The position numbers were made by a program, and so were the translations under genes. The notes beneath the pieces were generated by a model. It was not told where the DNA came from. It saw only the letters and a list, made by a program, of their open reading frames with translations, and did no database searches. Source: Tyto alba (lineage: Eukaryota > Chordata > Aves > Strigiformes > Tytonidae). From it: DNA of 64,000 nt. This document shows positions 22,101-35,930 of the stretch, in pieces. Each line of letters begins with the position of its first letter. Within the stretch, counting starts at the first letter, position 1. Where the stretch lies: NCBI RefSeq assembly GCF_018691265.1, contig NW_024881272.1, positions 26,277,323-26,341,322 of the forward strand. Reading direction: 5' to 3'.

Positions 22101-24305
22101 ATATTCACGTCTGGACATGTATCGACACATCACTAGGTATATGTGTTATCCCATGTTTGTGGGCTTAGGTGTGAACTTACTGGTGCTGCTGCTGAGAGTT
22201 TCATGTGGACGGGCTTTCATTTTCACGAGGGCCTCTCATGGGGAGGAATAGGTGATACTCCACTCTGTAAAGGTACATTTTGGATGCCTGAGCTGGAATT
22301 TGTACACCATGAACACCACACTCATGCTGGAACTGGGCGCCCGTGAGACTCCACACATTCTATGCTCCTTTCTGCAGACTTCAGCCACAGGTTCATAGGG
22401 TCTGGGCAGACAGAGCATATGTGAATTTGAGCACACCTGGGCCCAAGTGGCCAGCATCACCTAGAAGACCAGCTGAGCTGAGTTTTTTGAGCCCAGTACA
22501 GTCAAGAATTGTAGGATGCTACTCATGCATCCTACTCTTTGGGAACTGAGCTACAGACTGGCTGTGGCCAAAGTGAAGCCATCAATGCAGATGGGGAGCC
22601 TGGAAATTACAGGCCTGAGCTTGTTTCAGTCAGTTCATCACCTGACAACACAGACATCTGGTAGAGGACTTTCTTCCTCCTCAAACTGGTATTACTGAAA
22701 ATACTGGCAGTTGTGGGCAAGGAGCTTTTTGCAAATAGCTGAGGCTGTGTAAAGGACTCTGGCTACAATGGTGCAAAGCTTGCCTTGTAAACACTGGTGA
22801 CTTGCAAGAGCAGGACATTCCCAGGAGCCAGATGCTGCTGAAAACGGGGCTGAAATTACCTTTCTCTAACGCTCTTCCAAAGCTGCTGTGTTGGTTTATG
22901 ACTCATGAGTGCAGATGAGCAGTTTCAAAACAGTCTTGCTTGACTCACAGCTTCATCTTACTTGAGTTTTTCTGATTTATGTATTTGGGTGGGTTTTTTT
23001 TGAGAATGACATCTTTGGCTTGCATCTAAGTACCCTAAATAGAACATTGTCCTTTTTCATGCTTTCTTAGTTGTGGTTGAGAGACTGGAGGTACCTGAGG
23101 CAGCCAAGTCTCCCAACCTGATAAAATCTGAGGTTTGTTCAGCTTTAACAAACGCAGCCCCTGTGGAAGGACTTAAATCAGGCCCTGCCACGCTCTTGTC
23201 CCTGCTGTTGCAATCCTGCATCTGCTGAACACCCCTGGGACAGCAGGGGAATGGTTCTGGGAGGGCAGCACACAGATTTCTACATGGGCAGGGCTCAACC
23301 CCTGGCAGCAGCAGGAACCCTGCACTGATGCTTCTTGTAGCTGATAGACTTTGTCATGGAGCATCTCTGTTAGAGAGCTGTCATCTCTAAAGGGTGATTT
23401 TTGCCCCAAGAGCACTTTAGAGACTCAGGACAGACTAATCCCAGTCTGTATCAGCCTGTGTCCTCCCTAGATAGATTTGATGAAAAAATGTGGTTCATGT
23501 CAGCTTGATCCTTCTAGTGAAAAGGCAGGGAGACTCCTGAAGGTTGGGGGAAGTCTGCAGAAGAGGCTCACTGGGACTCTCCTTCCTTACCAGTTCTTGG
23601 TAGCTGGGGCCTTGCCTAAATATCCATTTCAAATCAGGTGAAGAGAGAGATTCTCAAACATGTGACACCATCTCTTCAAGGAGAACCTTACCACCATTTG
23701 AACCTTAATAACCCACCCTCCCTTCCCCTGTGCCTTTAGCAGGCACCAGGTGTCTCCCCTAACTCTCCTCTCAGTGACCCAAGCCCTTTTCTCCACCCCC
23801 AGCAGCATCCCTCCTTGCTTCTGGAGGAGCTTTGCGGGGCGGCTGCTCTGCAGGGAGGAAGGCAGCCTTCGCCATCTAGTGAGCAATGCACACCATCACC
23901 GGCAGCTGCAGCTGAAGGGAGGGCTGACCCATGGCTCTGATGTAAAACCCTTTTTCTCACCTCTGGAAGAACTTACTAACATACTTAGCTGAAACCTAGA
24001 TTGTATTCTCCCACCCACCATCATTAACAACTTGCTGACAATCTTTTGTAGACAGCAAATTACTCTTATCTAGAATTTAAGTGTTTCACCTCTTGGGAAG
24101 GCTGCTGCTGCTAAAACGTGTTTTCTCTCCTGCTCTGCTTGGGATTGCAGTCAGAGCAACGGTAGCACCAAGGGAATGGGGAGACAGATTGGTGTGACAT
24201 GGTCATTTGACTGTACATGTAGTACAAAGTCCACAGGTGGTCTGTGGCTCTATTAAGAATAGAAACAAAATTCTCTGTGATGCACAATGCATGCACTCAG
24301 AAGAT
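19170..24305. other. Non-coding stretch, no gene recognised
   Basis: Only short frames, none with a domain or paired splice signals. Two copies of the CTCF-core-like 9-mer gccatctag lie at 20,583-20,591 and 23,871-23,879, the second in a much better context. No interspersed repeat was recognised. The part 23,700-23,900 is a little richer in GC than its surroundings. Confidence 0.5.
23870..23882 (-). promoter_or_regulatory. Candidate CTCF binding site
   Basis: Read on the minus strand the site is TCACTAGATGGCG. It matches the CTCF core CCASYAGRKGGCR at every position except the first. CTCF with cohesin anchors chromatin loops in vertebrates, and motif orientation sets loop direction. One match of this quality in 64 kb can arise by chance, so occupancy is unknown. 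Confidence 0.4.
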
Positions 24306-24311
24306 AATTAC

Positions 24312-24360
24312 TTTTTTTTTCTTTTTTTTTTTTTTTTTCTAGGATGCCCATGAATGGGCA
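24312..24360. repeat. Poly(T) tract and 7-bp palindrome
   Basis: A T-rich tract with a single C (24,312-24,338) runs into CTAG. It is followed by TGCCCAT (24,345-24,351), GA, and ATGGGCA (24,354-24,360), exact reverse complements. The T tract plus AG imitates a splice acceptor, but no exon follows: no donor and no long frame. Confidence 0.6.
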
Positions 24361-27300
24361 AAAGGGTCCTAATCCCCTCTATCTCAATTTAAGAAATGTC
24401 TGATAAATGAACGTTTCTTTGGAGGGTTTCTAAAGGTTACCTGACATCTGCTGAGAGACGCTAATGATGAGGAAACAGGGCAGGAGGTATTGATAGATCC
24501 ATTCCTGCCTTCCTGTCTGGTTTTCTACTGCCTGTCCTCGATTTTTCACCTAGTTTCCAAAGGAAAGGGGGTTGTGTGATTGCTCTGCCCACATCAGTCT
24601 ATCAGTCCCTGCCTAATCACTCAAACAGGCAGGTTTCAGACAGGTTTGTGTGTGAAGTAGACTCCTATTAGACCTCATAGTGTTTTGTGAAAATAAAAAG
24701 CCAGGGGAGAGGAAAGGACCCCAGATCACTGCTCTGGCTGAAGGGAAGGTTGCTAAATGAGCCCAGCACTTTATGAAGTTCTAGTGAAGCCACATACAAA
24801 TGGGATTCAGATAATGGGATTTCATAAATTCAAACTGTAAAGTTACTTGTTATTATCAAGGCTAATTAGTGTGTTAAATATATAAAGCATTTTATATAAT
24901 GGTATACTATTATTTGTGTTGCAACATGATCTTAACAAACCCTGATTAGGAAGGAGATTCAGTGTGTCAGGTGCTGTACAAGTGCATAACCTGCAGATCA
25001 TCCCAGCTCCTCCAGCGTGGTGCTTCTTCAGGCATCACACGCCACAGCTACTGCTCTGGTTTATGATGCTGTCAAATTCAGGAGCTGGACACTATTTTAG
25101 AAAGCCCATTTTAGAAAAATAAGGAAGGATTTTATTAATGTTTTATCAGATCTGATGGACATTATGAACTGGGGCCTTGGCAGGGCTAGAGAAAAGGTCA
25201 TTTCAGCTGAGGATGATGATAAGATACTGATTCGAACGTCTGTCACTCAGTGTTGCTGAGACCCTCCAGAAAGAGCTGGTGCAAAGCAGAAGCCATGTGT
25301 TGGACTTAGACCTCCAACTTCTGTAAAACAGTTTTTAAGTGAGTCACTGCGACCCTTTCCTGCATTTATCCTGTTTGTTTCAGGGATCAAGGGAGAGGTC
25401 AAGGGCTGTCTTGAAGGTTAGGAGATGTGCTCACAGCTAAGGACCATTCCTGAACAGTGTCAATATTTGGTCTTACACAGAAGGTATGAGCAGGAGATAA
25501 GAGGGTGCTGAGACACATCCGCTGGGAAGGTGAGGCCAGGCTTCTGGTGAGGAGGATGAATGTGGGGACAGTGGGGCAGAGGATTGCCTATAACCCCATG
25601 TCACAGTGGTGGCACTGCTTTGCAGCATATTGGTGTTACTCTTTGGCAGGTCACATGTAGGTGGAGGAGCCACGTTGCTCCTTAAAGAAAGGAATAAGCA
25701 CCTTGGCCAAGATCAAAGAACAAATCCTCATTAAAACCCAGAATCCCCAAGCTTCAAACACAACTGCAACCCATTTCTTCTCAGTGTTATAAATGGAGAG
25801 CCCATGTATCCAGCTGCAAAGCATAGTGCTCTTTGGGGTACAGCATGGCAGCTGGTAGCCCATGTACCTTGAAAAACAGAGGTATGTGGTGGTTTGGAAC
25901 CTAATAGATCCTATATTCAGTGGACATTATGGGAGGAGGGCTCAGTTCTCATAGTTTGAGCAATCTCAGGACTGTTGCGCTGGGAGCTGGAGGAGATCTC
26001 AGAGGGCAGGGACGATAGGATCTAATCTTGAGTGTTAATATAGGGTTAAAATCCTGATTGTTTTTAACTGAAGGGGAGAAATCTCTCTTGGCTCATCCTT
26101 TATCCCCAGCAGACTCAGCCTGATGCCTATTAAATACCAATTATGTAATTACAGTATATATTGCCTACTTAAATTCCTTCTGTCATCCAATTTACATGAT
26201 TGGGCTATTCATTCTTCCCTTTTCCACCTGTTTCTTTGCGCTCCAGAGCACCAGTAAATAGGCTGCAAGCTTCACGGGAGGAATGACTACAGCCCATAGC
26301 AAAACAGCCCCATGTCTGCAAGTGGCAAGGGGTTTTAAGGTGCTCAGTGACTTGCAGTGAAACCTGGGCTTGGGGAGCCCAGCTCCTCTAAAGCCAAAGT
26401 TCAATGTGCTGGAAAATTTTGCTAAGGTGTGTTGACAAAGGAATCCTATCCCTGCACATTGGCTGTGACTCAGGAGGTACCGAAGTCCGATGGGCAACGG
26501 CTTAGTCTCTTGCACAAAGAAGCAAGCGGGCTGGAAAGCTCCTTTTACAGTTCAAACGGATGTTTCCCCAGGCTCGTAAAATACACAGTTTAAGTAGTAG
26601 CTATATTTCTAAGGCCAGTCCCACACCTGCAACTACCTTGTAAATGGCACTGGGATATATGGCTTTAAGACTCCTTGTAAAAAGTAAGATCAACACAAGA
26701 TTTACACAGTTTTATGGAATTGTTTTATAAGCTATTTTGACAATGAATCCTGCTATCAAAATCACCTCTGGTGTTAATCATGGAGGAAGCATTTAGCAGA
26801 AGCCAACAAAGATTAATTTAAAACCCTTTCTTAGCTAGCTGTGGGACTGAGCTGTGTATCCCTTGAAACCTAGGGCATTCACTCGTGCAGCAGTGGATAT
26901 AGTCTCTGGGGTGGTGGGCCAGGTCTTCAAACTCTGGGGGGTGGGTGTGTTTTGGGATGTTTTACTGTGCTCAGAAAGGGATGGGGACTGGGCAAGAAGT
27001 AGAGGAGGTAAAGCCAGAGCTCAGCCTCAGCCTCCTTTCCTCCCCTGGCCAGGGATGGCAGACTTGAAGATGGGGGTCTGTGCAGGCAAGGGAGCAGAAA
27101 GGACTCGCAAGCCAAGACCAAGCAACATGTTACCGGGGTAGGTGGGGATCAGTATTGGTGCTTCAGCTTGTATCAGGAGTGTTTCCTTTACAGGTTTATA
27201 CTGGCATGCCAGCTCCTGCATGTTTGTATCCTACTTGCTACAGGAGATGGTAGCCACATCAGGGGTCCAAAAGATGGTCATTTTCCTGAAGCATGTACAG

Positions 27301-27995
27301 CCAAAACAGTGAAGCCACAGGGAGCAGGTCTGCCTCAAGGGTGGCTGCTGAGCTGGGGAGGGGCACAATCGTCTCCTGGTGTCCAGCCGCCTCCTCCTGT
27401 CTCAGGCGCTGATGTTGGCTTGTTTAAAATCATGCCTCTGATGTTCAAGAGTGTTCCAGCATCAATGGAAGCTTTTTCTTATTGACTGAAAGTCTCTGAG
27501 AGGGATGGGCCTATTTCAAATACTCAGATCTCACCTTAGTGCTGGGCTTTGGTGTTCTGAGTCTCACTGTCGCAGCTGTGGGCAGAGGAAGGTTTCTTAC
27601 CAGATTCCTGCCATACATTTTGAAATGAAAGAAAATAAAGAGGAGAGTCAGGGAGTGGGGATAAATGAGACTTATTTCAAGCTGTTTCAGTGGCTGGGAG
27701 TGGGCAACATGTCCCACTTCTTAGTTCAGGGGGTATGACAGACCTGCAGTGTTTCACCCTTTCTGGGTGATTGCTGGGGGCTGTGCAGTTGAAGGACAGC
27801 AAGGGGTTACTAGTTGGGAGGAGAGCTGTAGTAGTGGCAGTGGGGAGCAGTGTAGGTGGCCTCTTCCCAGTGAGGTGAGAAGCTCTGCCTGTCCCATGCA
27901 CTGCAGCATCTCAGACCTGCGCTGGCAAGTGTCCCCGAGAGCCCCAGGCACAGGGTGCAGCCCCGACTGGCCACCAGCACTCTCGCATGGAGTAA

Positions 27996-28020
27996 TGTGC
28001 AATGAGGTTTTCATTGCACA
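27996..28020. repeat. Perfect inverted repeat, 10-bp arms, 5-nt loop
   Basis: TGTGCAATGA (27,996-28,005) and TCATTGCACA (28,011-28,020) are exact reverse complements. The arms contain TTGCACA/TGTGCAA, close to the C/EBP half-site. It could be a small hairpin in RNA or a dimer site in DNA. Confidence 0.7.
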
Positions 28021-31000
28021 ACTGTCCCAATCCACAGACTAACTAGAGCCTCATCACTCACTGCTGATGAGTTAGAACATCCTCCTGGCTGGTGTGGGCA
28101 GCCCCTGGGCTTTCTTCTTTTGAGAGACTTCTCCCAGTTCACTTGAAAACCCTGGTGCTGAGCCTGACCTTACATTAAACCAAGAGCTGAGGCTCCCAGC
28201 TGCCAGAATGCTCTCACTACTCACCTTCCATGTCAGCTCTCAAAGAGAATAAATCAGGATAAAACTGGCACTTGCTCCATGCTCCCAGGATGTTCTTAGT
28301 TTTCTCTGTAACTTTACGTGTGAGTGTAAAACCAGCTGTGCTGGGTCACACTCAGGCCTGCCTAGTGCCATATGCAGGGCTGCTGCGGATGCCAGGGGCA
28401 GATGCCGCAGAAAAAGCAACAGCAAGGCAAGGACATTGTATTTCGCCCAAGTGCTTTCCCAGAATGACTGTTTGCAGCACAGGGGATTTCCAGGCACTGC
28501 TGTGGTTTGTTTGCTTGTTGCCCTCCATGGAGCTCTGTTTTCCTGATGTTTGTCCAATCTTTCCTTCAACCTTGGTGGATTTTGTATATCCCAGTGTTGT
28601 TCAGCAAGGACTTCCTTGAATCCTCTGCTGCTTGGGAGGAACCACCTTGAACGTGAGTCCCAAAAGTTTCACTTGGTAGCTCCGAGTGAACTAGTCTAGT
28701 GACTTGGGCTCTGCCATCCCCTGCCAAGCTGTTTCTTTCTTAAGAATTTACAAGTCCCAGCTAAATGCACAGGGACATAATATGTTTATATCTCCGATTT
28801 CTTTATGCTCTGAAGGCACCCAGAGAGAATGGCTGGAGGCTGAATTAAGTACATGGTATTTTGTCATCTTCTGCTGTTTGGCCCAATGTAGGTAGTCATT
28901 AGGCAGTTCTTGGCCCTTTGCACACAAAGGGTGTTTCATGCACAAAGTTAACTCCTTTGCAGTATATGATATGGCCACGAGATGTCTCTTCGAGCCGTAC
29001 ACAACTCCAGGCTGTTAAACAGGGGCCCACAGTGGACCACAAACTGAGCAGAAGCTTCCTGGGCCCACAGCTGGCACAATCCCTGGTAACCCCTCCCCTG
29101 CTGCAGTTAACAGGATTGGAGAGCAAAGCTGAATGTGTAGGCAGAGGCGGTACCTCTCATCAGACCTGCAGGTATAGGTGAGAGAGAACCACCCCCCACA
29201 ATCCCAAACAGCTAAGCTTTCAAACACACACAGTCTTTTTCATTCCAAAAATAAGAACTGCCAGCTTCAAACTAAATCTTCACTGAGAACAATTGCTCTA
29301 ATTGGATTTTGTTAGTTATTCAGATGTGTGAGGAGCAAAGTCTGATTGATACCTGTGGAGAAAAGGCAATGGCATTAGCAAGGAGAGGAGTGATAAGATT
29401 GTTGGCCAAAGAGAAAAGAAAAGAGAAATGCATGGTTACTGGCTGTGATATATTGAAGGCTTTACTGCTGCTGGTTTTAGAGAAATATATGTGCCATAAA
29501 AACTAGGGAGTCTATGAGTTCCAATATACAGCAGATTTGGAATTTTAAACTTATCTTTTAAAGATACGTTTTAGGTTTCCCATAGGGCTCTGGACCAGAA
29601 AGCCAGAAATGGCATGATTATTTTATGAAAAATATTCACCAATTGGCAACCGAGTGCATCAGATGGGTCGTAATACCATGTCACGTTCAAATAATAATTT
29701 CTAGTAGATTATCTCTAGCATCATAAATTGGGAACAACTTCCCCGCACAAAACTGACCCTGATCTAAAACTTGCGTATTGCTCTGGACACTATCAAATGA
29801 CCATTTTCCAGCTGATGACCATGCCAGAAAGAAATACTAATCAGCCAGTCTTTAGCTGGTAACCGTCTCAACTTGGGCCAGAACCATTTCTGTAAAGAAG
29901 TGGCAAAATGTTTGCTTGATCTGATAGCTGGAGCCCTTTGTCAGGAGCTCACAATGTGTGAAAAATAAGAGAAGAAAAGCTCTGGCTGTAATGCAGCTGG
30001 AATGAATGCTTTCCTTGCTTGCCGATCAGAGCAGATTATAGTTCACCTGCTGTGAACTAATCTGTCGGGGAGAGGGTCAGTTGTTTGGATAGTGTTGCTA
30101 ATGGAAGGCAAAACCTTTCTCCACGTTCCCTCCTTCAGTGCTCGGTCTGTTTAAGAGATGAGTCAGTCCTGGGTTATTCATCAACTTACTTAGGAGCTAT
30201 ACACCCAAGTTCACAAGTACCTCTAAAGTGCTTTACAATTACAGGAAATTATACTTAGGAGCTAATGTTAAAACACAGCTATCTGCTCACTTCTCCAACA
30301 TAAGAGGCAGAGTGTCAGATTTGTGGCTTGCATTATTTCATTGTGTTGGAGAAAATACGTGGGAGGAATTTATTCCTTACTGCAACGCTTCTCTTTGTGG
30401 ACCTGAGCCCTGTGAGAGCTGGGGGTACATTTCCCCAGGGGAGGCTGGGGGGGAGGTGAGGCAGTGCTGTGAAGAGCCTTTCTGATGATTGCACCAGGTC
30501 CTTGACTTGCTGCAGAAGACCATGTCAGAGCAGAGATTTGGGCAGGGGGCCCTGGCAGCCCGCCCAGCTCACCAGGGTGCAGTGTGACAGGTCTCATTAC
30601 CAGGGCTCAGCCCCACATCAGGAGAGAGGATGGTGACAGTCCCCCTCCGGGTCTGCTGTGCTTTCACTCCCTCCAAGTCCCTCATCCTCAGCCCTGGGCT
30701 CTTCATCCCAGAGGATTTCATGGGCAAGTACCTTTTGCTTGTTTTATCCATAGCCCTGCTCATGTAGGACTGATGAATATGCAGGATTCAACCCAAAAAG
30801 TCCCTGTGTCAGGGCAGGAGGCTTTCTCTGTGCCCCATCAGTCCCTCTGGCCTATTTCAAGGTCATGTTCTGGACCCTGCTTGATCACCAGATCCTCAGC
30901 TCCACCTTTCCTTTGATTTAGGGTAGATTCAGCAGCAGGATATGCTCCATAGGTTTATTGTTATTTAGGAATTGTTCTCTGTAGATCACCTATCTGCATG

Positions 31001-31107
31001 TGGGGAAGTATTGTTTGGTTGGTTTCTTATTTTTGCATCATTTTCAATGGGGGGTTTTGGAACAAAGTCAATAAATGTGTACATGAATGTCAATGACTCA
31101 CACTTTT

Positions 31108-31137
31108 GTCTCAGAGACAGACTGTCTGTTTAGACAG
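31108..31137. promoter_or_regulatory. Cluster of SMAD-type GTCT/AGAC boxes
   Basis: In 30 bp the four-base SMAD-binding core (GTCT or its complement AGAC) occurs five times, partly as overlapping palindromes. An AP-1-like TGACTCA lies about 14 bp upstream (31,094-31,100). SMAD and AP-1 sites often work together in TGF-beta-responsive enhancers. Function is inferred from motif clustering alone. Confidence 0.35.
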
Positions 31138-32920
31138 TGTTTTTTAACCACACTTTAACTCACATAGTCCTAAGTAAATGGTAGTTTAAAATCTTCTGTA
31201 TGGTCTTTGTAACTGCTTAGTAGATGGTTTGTACTACCACATTTTAGTGAGAGATATTTGGAAACAAACTATTTGTTCAACAATGACTTGCAAGACATAG
31301 ATAAAGTGACAAAAATTATTTTTGGTAGAATATTTAATACCGTTCCTTTTAGCTCTTTATTGTTTTACTGCTGGACTCCACACCAGTGTTACTAGCCAAG
31401 GGCTCTCAGAAGGGTGATTTGCCAGTATCAGGCCCACGTACCTTCAGTGGCTCAGCTTTGAATGTTCAAGATGCCCATCTACAGCAGGGTACAGCCATAT
31501 AAGTCTCACAGAAAAAAGCAGGCTCAAAAATCACATCTCCAAATGCTTCTACCATGTTCTCATGTAGTCTGACATACGGAGATACACAGAGATGCTCAGT
31601 TCTAGACCTATTTTTGTTAGACAAGATACTGGTTCTTGGACAATGAAGCTTTACCTCTTCCCCAGCAAAACTAGCTCATCAGTGGAATTTTGATCATTAT
31701 ATTATTGTCTTTTCTTTCCAAGTTACCAAAAAATGTATTTTCTATTTAAACCCCTTTTATAGGAAAATTTATAACCATGGGTAATTATAAATCTTTTAGG
31801 GATGTACGAAGGATGTGTATTTTGCTCTTGTGCAGCCATTGAGAGAGATCTGTATTTTATTGCCTTCTGTTTAATCCATCTTTCTCCCTGGGACACCCAG
31901 CAGCAGTACAACATAGATATTTTGCCATCTGAGGCTTTAGGATTAAGAGGAGGTTTTTCAGTGCTTGCAAGATGATCATCAATTTTATCTCCTGTAGTTT
32001 CTCTGTCCTTATCTTTTCAATTTTTCCATAATTTGCCTTTGACTTAGTAGCTTAAATTTGTCTGTAAATCTGTTCTCCTGGGAGTGTAAGAAAACATCTT
32101 CTTTAAATCATTCTTATGTGGAGAGACACTTGCAATATTTTTAATTAATATTATTCATTACTTTTATGACAGTGCAGGCCATGGCTGAGGTACTAAGCAA
32201 TCACACAGAGATCTGAAGAGAAATAAATAAATAAAAAGAGATAAAGAGGTAGTGGAGGAGTCATTGTCAGCTTTCTGTATAGGAAGCAGGGAAAATAAGA
32301 CTCAAATGCCCCAAATCCTGCAGTGTCTATGATACAGCTGGAAATGTGGAATTAAACCTGTATCTTTTTTACCAGCATGCTATTTTCCCCTCCAATGTGA
32401 CTAAATTTTAAATTTTCACTTCTATGAAATCCCTTTTTTACCCTTCAAATTCTTGCTTTTCTTCAGGTTGTCACAGGGACATGAGGATGTTAAAATATCA
32501 GAACAAATAGCAAGTGCTTGTGCTCTCTAACTCTGTACTGGGTTTTAGGGAAAAGATAGTAGTAATTCCAATAGTGTAATGTTAATTTTGTGGTTCAGGT
32601 ACCGCTGTCCCTGGAGTCACACACAAAAGTGTCCAAAGCTGTTTGCTGTAGTGGATGCTCTGTTAGCACTTTTATGTTAATAAAAAGCTAATCATGATGA
32701 GATCCCCATCCTGTGGAAGAAGGACAAGCCCTGAACCCAATTGGAGTTTTTGCTTTGGCCTCAGCGGGGCTTGGGATCAAATCATTGGAGCACAATATTA
32801 AAATTAAGGGCTGCTGGACTAGTGAGCAATAATCATTGCTGGGGTATGAGCATATAAACCCTCAAACAACACTAAAGGCTGGATTTAGCAACCACAAAAT
32901 CCCTTTAATTTCTTTAACTG

Positions 32921-32933
32921 TCTCTAGATGGCA
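32921..32933 (+). promoter_or_regulatory. Weak CTCF-like site
   Basis: TCTCTAGATGGCA matches CCASYAGRKGGCR except at positions 1 and 3. It shares the 9-mer CTAGATGGC with the site at 23.87 kb but in the opposite orientation. It is a weaker match and may not be bound. Confidence 0.2.
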
Positions 32934-35639
32934 CTATGGCAGTAGAAGTTTTACAAGGAGAAATTTTAAGGGAATGAGGCTGCCTGTTCCTGCCTTCTGC
33001 TACGATGTTCCCGGGCTGGAGTGGAAAGAGATAGTATAATTTTTTTGAGTGGTCCACAAGACATTAGTCAAAACAAGTCAATTTATTTGTTTCTCAGGGG
33101 TTCAAATCAGTTTTATGATCCAGAGGATATTAATTTCTTACAGCATCTCTGTGTGCTTCATAGGTGGGAGTAGGTCAGAGGTGAATCTGCTTCACTTTCA
33201 TCATCCTTTACAAGTTTTCTATAAACTATTCTCCATGAGGAAAGATTCATTTTTGTATACTTCCCACCTTACATCAGGTTTTCAGGTGTTATTTTTCTCC
33301 TGGTATCAGGTACGAGTGTGGAGATATTGCTGAAGCCTGAATTTCCCACATTAAATATTGGCTTAATTAGAGTCCTGGTGGGAAAAAATATTCTTCTTCA
33401 AGACAAAAAGATTGGTGGCAAATCATACTAATGAAGTATTTAAAAACCTAAGAGAGACAATACTTAAAGGGCTAACAATAGGAGGATGACAGTGGAACAG
33501 GGAGTGTACAAATAACAGGGTGGTATTGCATTTTCAGTTTACATATTGTTTTATGTAATTGCAGCATTGTTATTACATCTATCAGAAAATCACTTATGCT
33601 CCTGCCAGAGCAATTCTTATGCTCTGTGAGTTCAAGCTAGCCTTATTGTCTTGCTTTTCAAATGCTGTTTGATTTTTCAGTAGTTAGACTCAAGGGAAAT
33701 TTTCTCCCCAGAACAATGAATTGTCTTACTTCTTTCCTAATATATATAAAAAAAAAAAAAGACAGCAGTCTTACTTCACAGCTGCTAACTTCAGTTTTTG
33801 ATGAAGCAAGAAGCTGAAGCACAGCCTTGTCTTTGGGCAGGTGAGCAGACCTGTCCCAGTGCCTTTGTTGCCTTGGGCCCTTTCCTTGCAGAGGAAGAAA
33901 CGGCATCATGGGCTTAGCAGCTGTAGGGCTCACCACTGCAGCAGCAGAGCTGGGTTTAGTTTCAGTGTCCTGTGATGAGCTTTGGGATGCTGAACTTTTC
34001 CCAGGGTATTCTCACAGACCAGTTTTAGGAATCTAATTGAAGTATGGCCCTCAGTTTCTGCAGGTAGGTACTTCCAGATAGCGGATGAAAGCATCCAAAT
34101 TCAGTGTTTTAAGGTAGAAATGGCTTCTACTCCTTCCTAAGTTTAGATCTTCCCAAATTATTTCAGTGTCTCCTCTCCCTTGTGCTTCAGTGAGAGCTAC
34201 GGACCTGGATCTATCTGAGGAGTTGAGCCTCGGTCAGGGGAAGGTTGTGCCCATAAATTTAATTTCAGCTAAGCTTTGAATTGGCCTGAAGAAGTCAACA
34301 GCCAAATACTGAAGGTGGCGTGAAACCCATGACTAGTGGAGCAAAGAAGCAGGAACATTTCATTATAGGGAATATTAATCTTCCTTATTAATGATATGAA
34401 CTCAGTTAACTTCCAGAACTTCTCTTCCCACAAATTTCTTGATTTCAGAGTTTAAAAGGCATTTTCTTTGCTTCTTCAGAGCAATGATGCTTCTATTACA
34501 ATGGGGACAGCTGAGGAAAATTAAGAAGGCAGCTCTAAGCAACTGCAAAACATGTGCCTAACATGTGAAAGTGGTTGATGCTATGGGATATGTGTCCTTG
34601 TAAGCCTCCAATCTGTCCCTGCCACCCATATGTCAGTCCCTAGGAGCCGTGTTGACACACTACAGGTTGTCCCTATAACATCTCTTTGTGCACATGAGTT
34701 AAGGTCTGGGGTATATTCAAGATCTGTTCTCACGGAGATGTCCTAGAGTGCCCAAATCCTCTGCTTCCCTGCACTTTATGTTCATACCCTACTGCTACTG
34801 CTTCTCAGCCTTTGGAGGCCATAACCCCAGGGCAAAGCTCAGGCCCAGTTAGGGTCTCTGCTGCTCTTTGCCCTCGCTGTGGCCTCAGTCCACCAGTGTT
34901 CCCCATGCCTAAAGCTACGTGTGTTTTTCTTGGAAGAATCAGTCTGCTGGGAACCATCATACAGGTTCTGGGCGTCACAAGTGCCTAACACAAAGCAAGA
35001 AAGTCAGTTGCTCAAAAGATTACTGCGTGGCTTCACTCTCAGGTCACCTGCAGCAGTGCTGCTGTGTAGTGAAAGGAGAATCACTGGTCTTCAGCTAAAC
35101 TGGGGAGTTGGGACACTGTGCCTTCCTTTCAACGAAATGTGAGGAGAGGTGAACCACGTATCATGCAAAAATTAATTGTGCCTTTTGACCTCTGGTCTTT
35201 GGAAACTGCCTGCACAGTGTGAGTGTGCAGCAGCTTCAGGCAGCCAGCTGCAATGGAGCCGTCGTTGTTGCTATTATAATTATTATTAATATTATAATAT
35301 AACTGCAGTGCTGTGAGACAGTCTGTTCTTCTCTTTTGCTGAGCAGCCACTCTTTGGGATGTAAGCAGAATATTATGGTAATCAATACTTAGGGGGCCTT
35401 TCCATTAAGTGATGAGTGAATCCAAAGAATGAATTTATGCTTTGTGCTAAAAATCCATTTAGCCATTAGATCACAGTATCGAAAGCATAAAGGAAGGGTT
35501 ATTTTAACTTTCAACTGGACAGAAAATGCCAGTTGGAAGACAACAGGAGGCTCCCTTTCACAATGTAAGAGCCCTTTCTTCCCTGGATGAAGGGAGCATT
35601 TCTAGCTGTGGCCTCCTGCTGCTTGTGTGCATTTCATTC

Positions 35640-35930
35640 TTCTTACTTGGGACCAAAATGTTCCTATCAAAAGGTGGAAAACATATCTAATTGCACATGA
35701 CATAAATAAAATCTTGCTGTATATCAGCACAGTATTTATCTGGAATAATTTTAGAGCGATTATTTTGTTGTTTTTTCTGTAAACTAAAGCAATTTCCTTG
35801 CAACAGCCAAGTCCCATCTTTGCACAAAGCACACCATTTATAGGGAAAATTAATATCATGCCAATCACTGATAGCCAAAAGGATAAATACTGTGTCACAG
35901 GCCATGGTACAGATCATGTCTGGGCCTGAC
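35640..35930. promoter_or_regulatory. Candidate conserved non-coding element
   Basis: An AT-rich but non-repetitive block with TCTAATTGC, ATAATTTTAG, TTAATATCATG and CCAAT motifs, and no coding frame that makes sense. Such dense, varied homeodomain-like cores without simple repeats are typical of vertebrate developmental enhancers. No alignment was available, so conservation is a guess. Confidence 0.22.
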
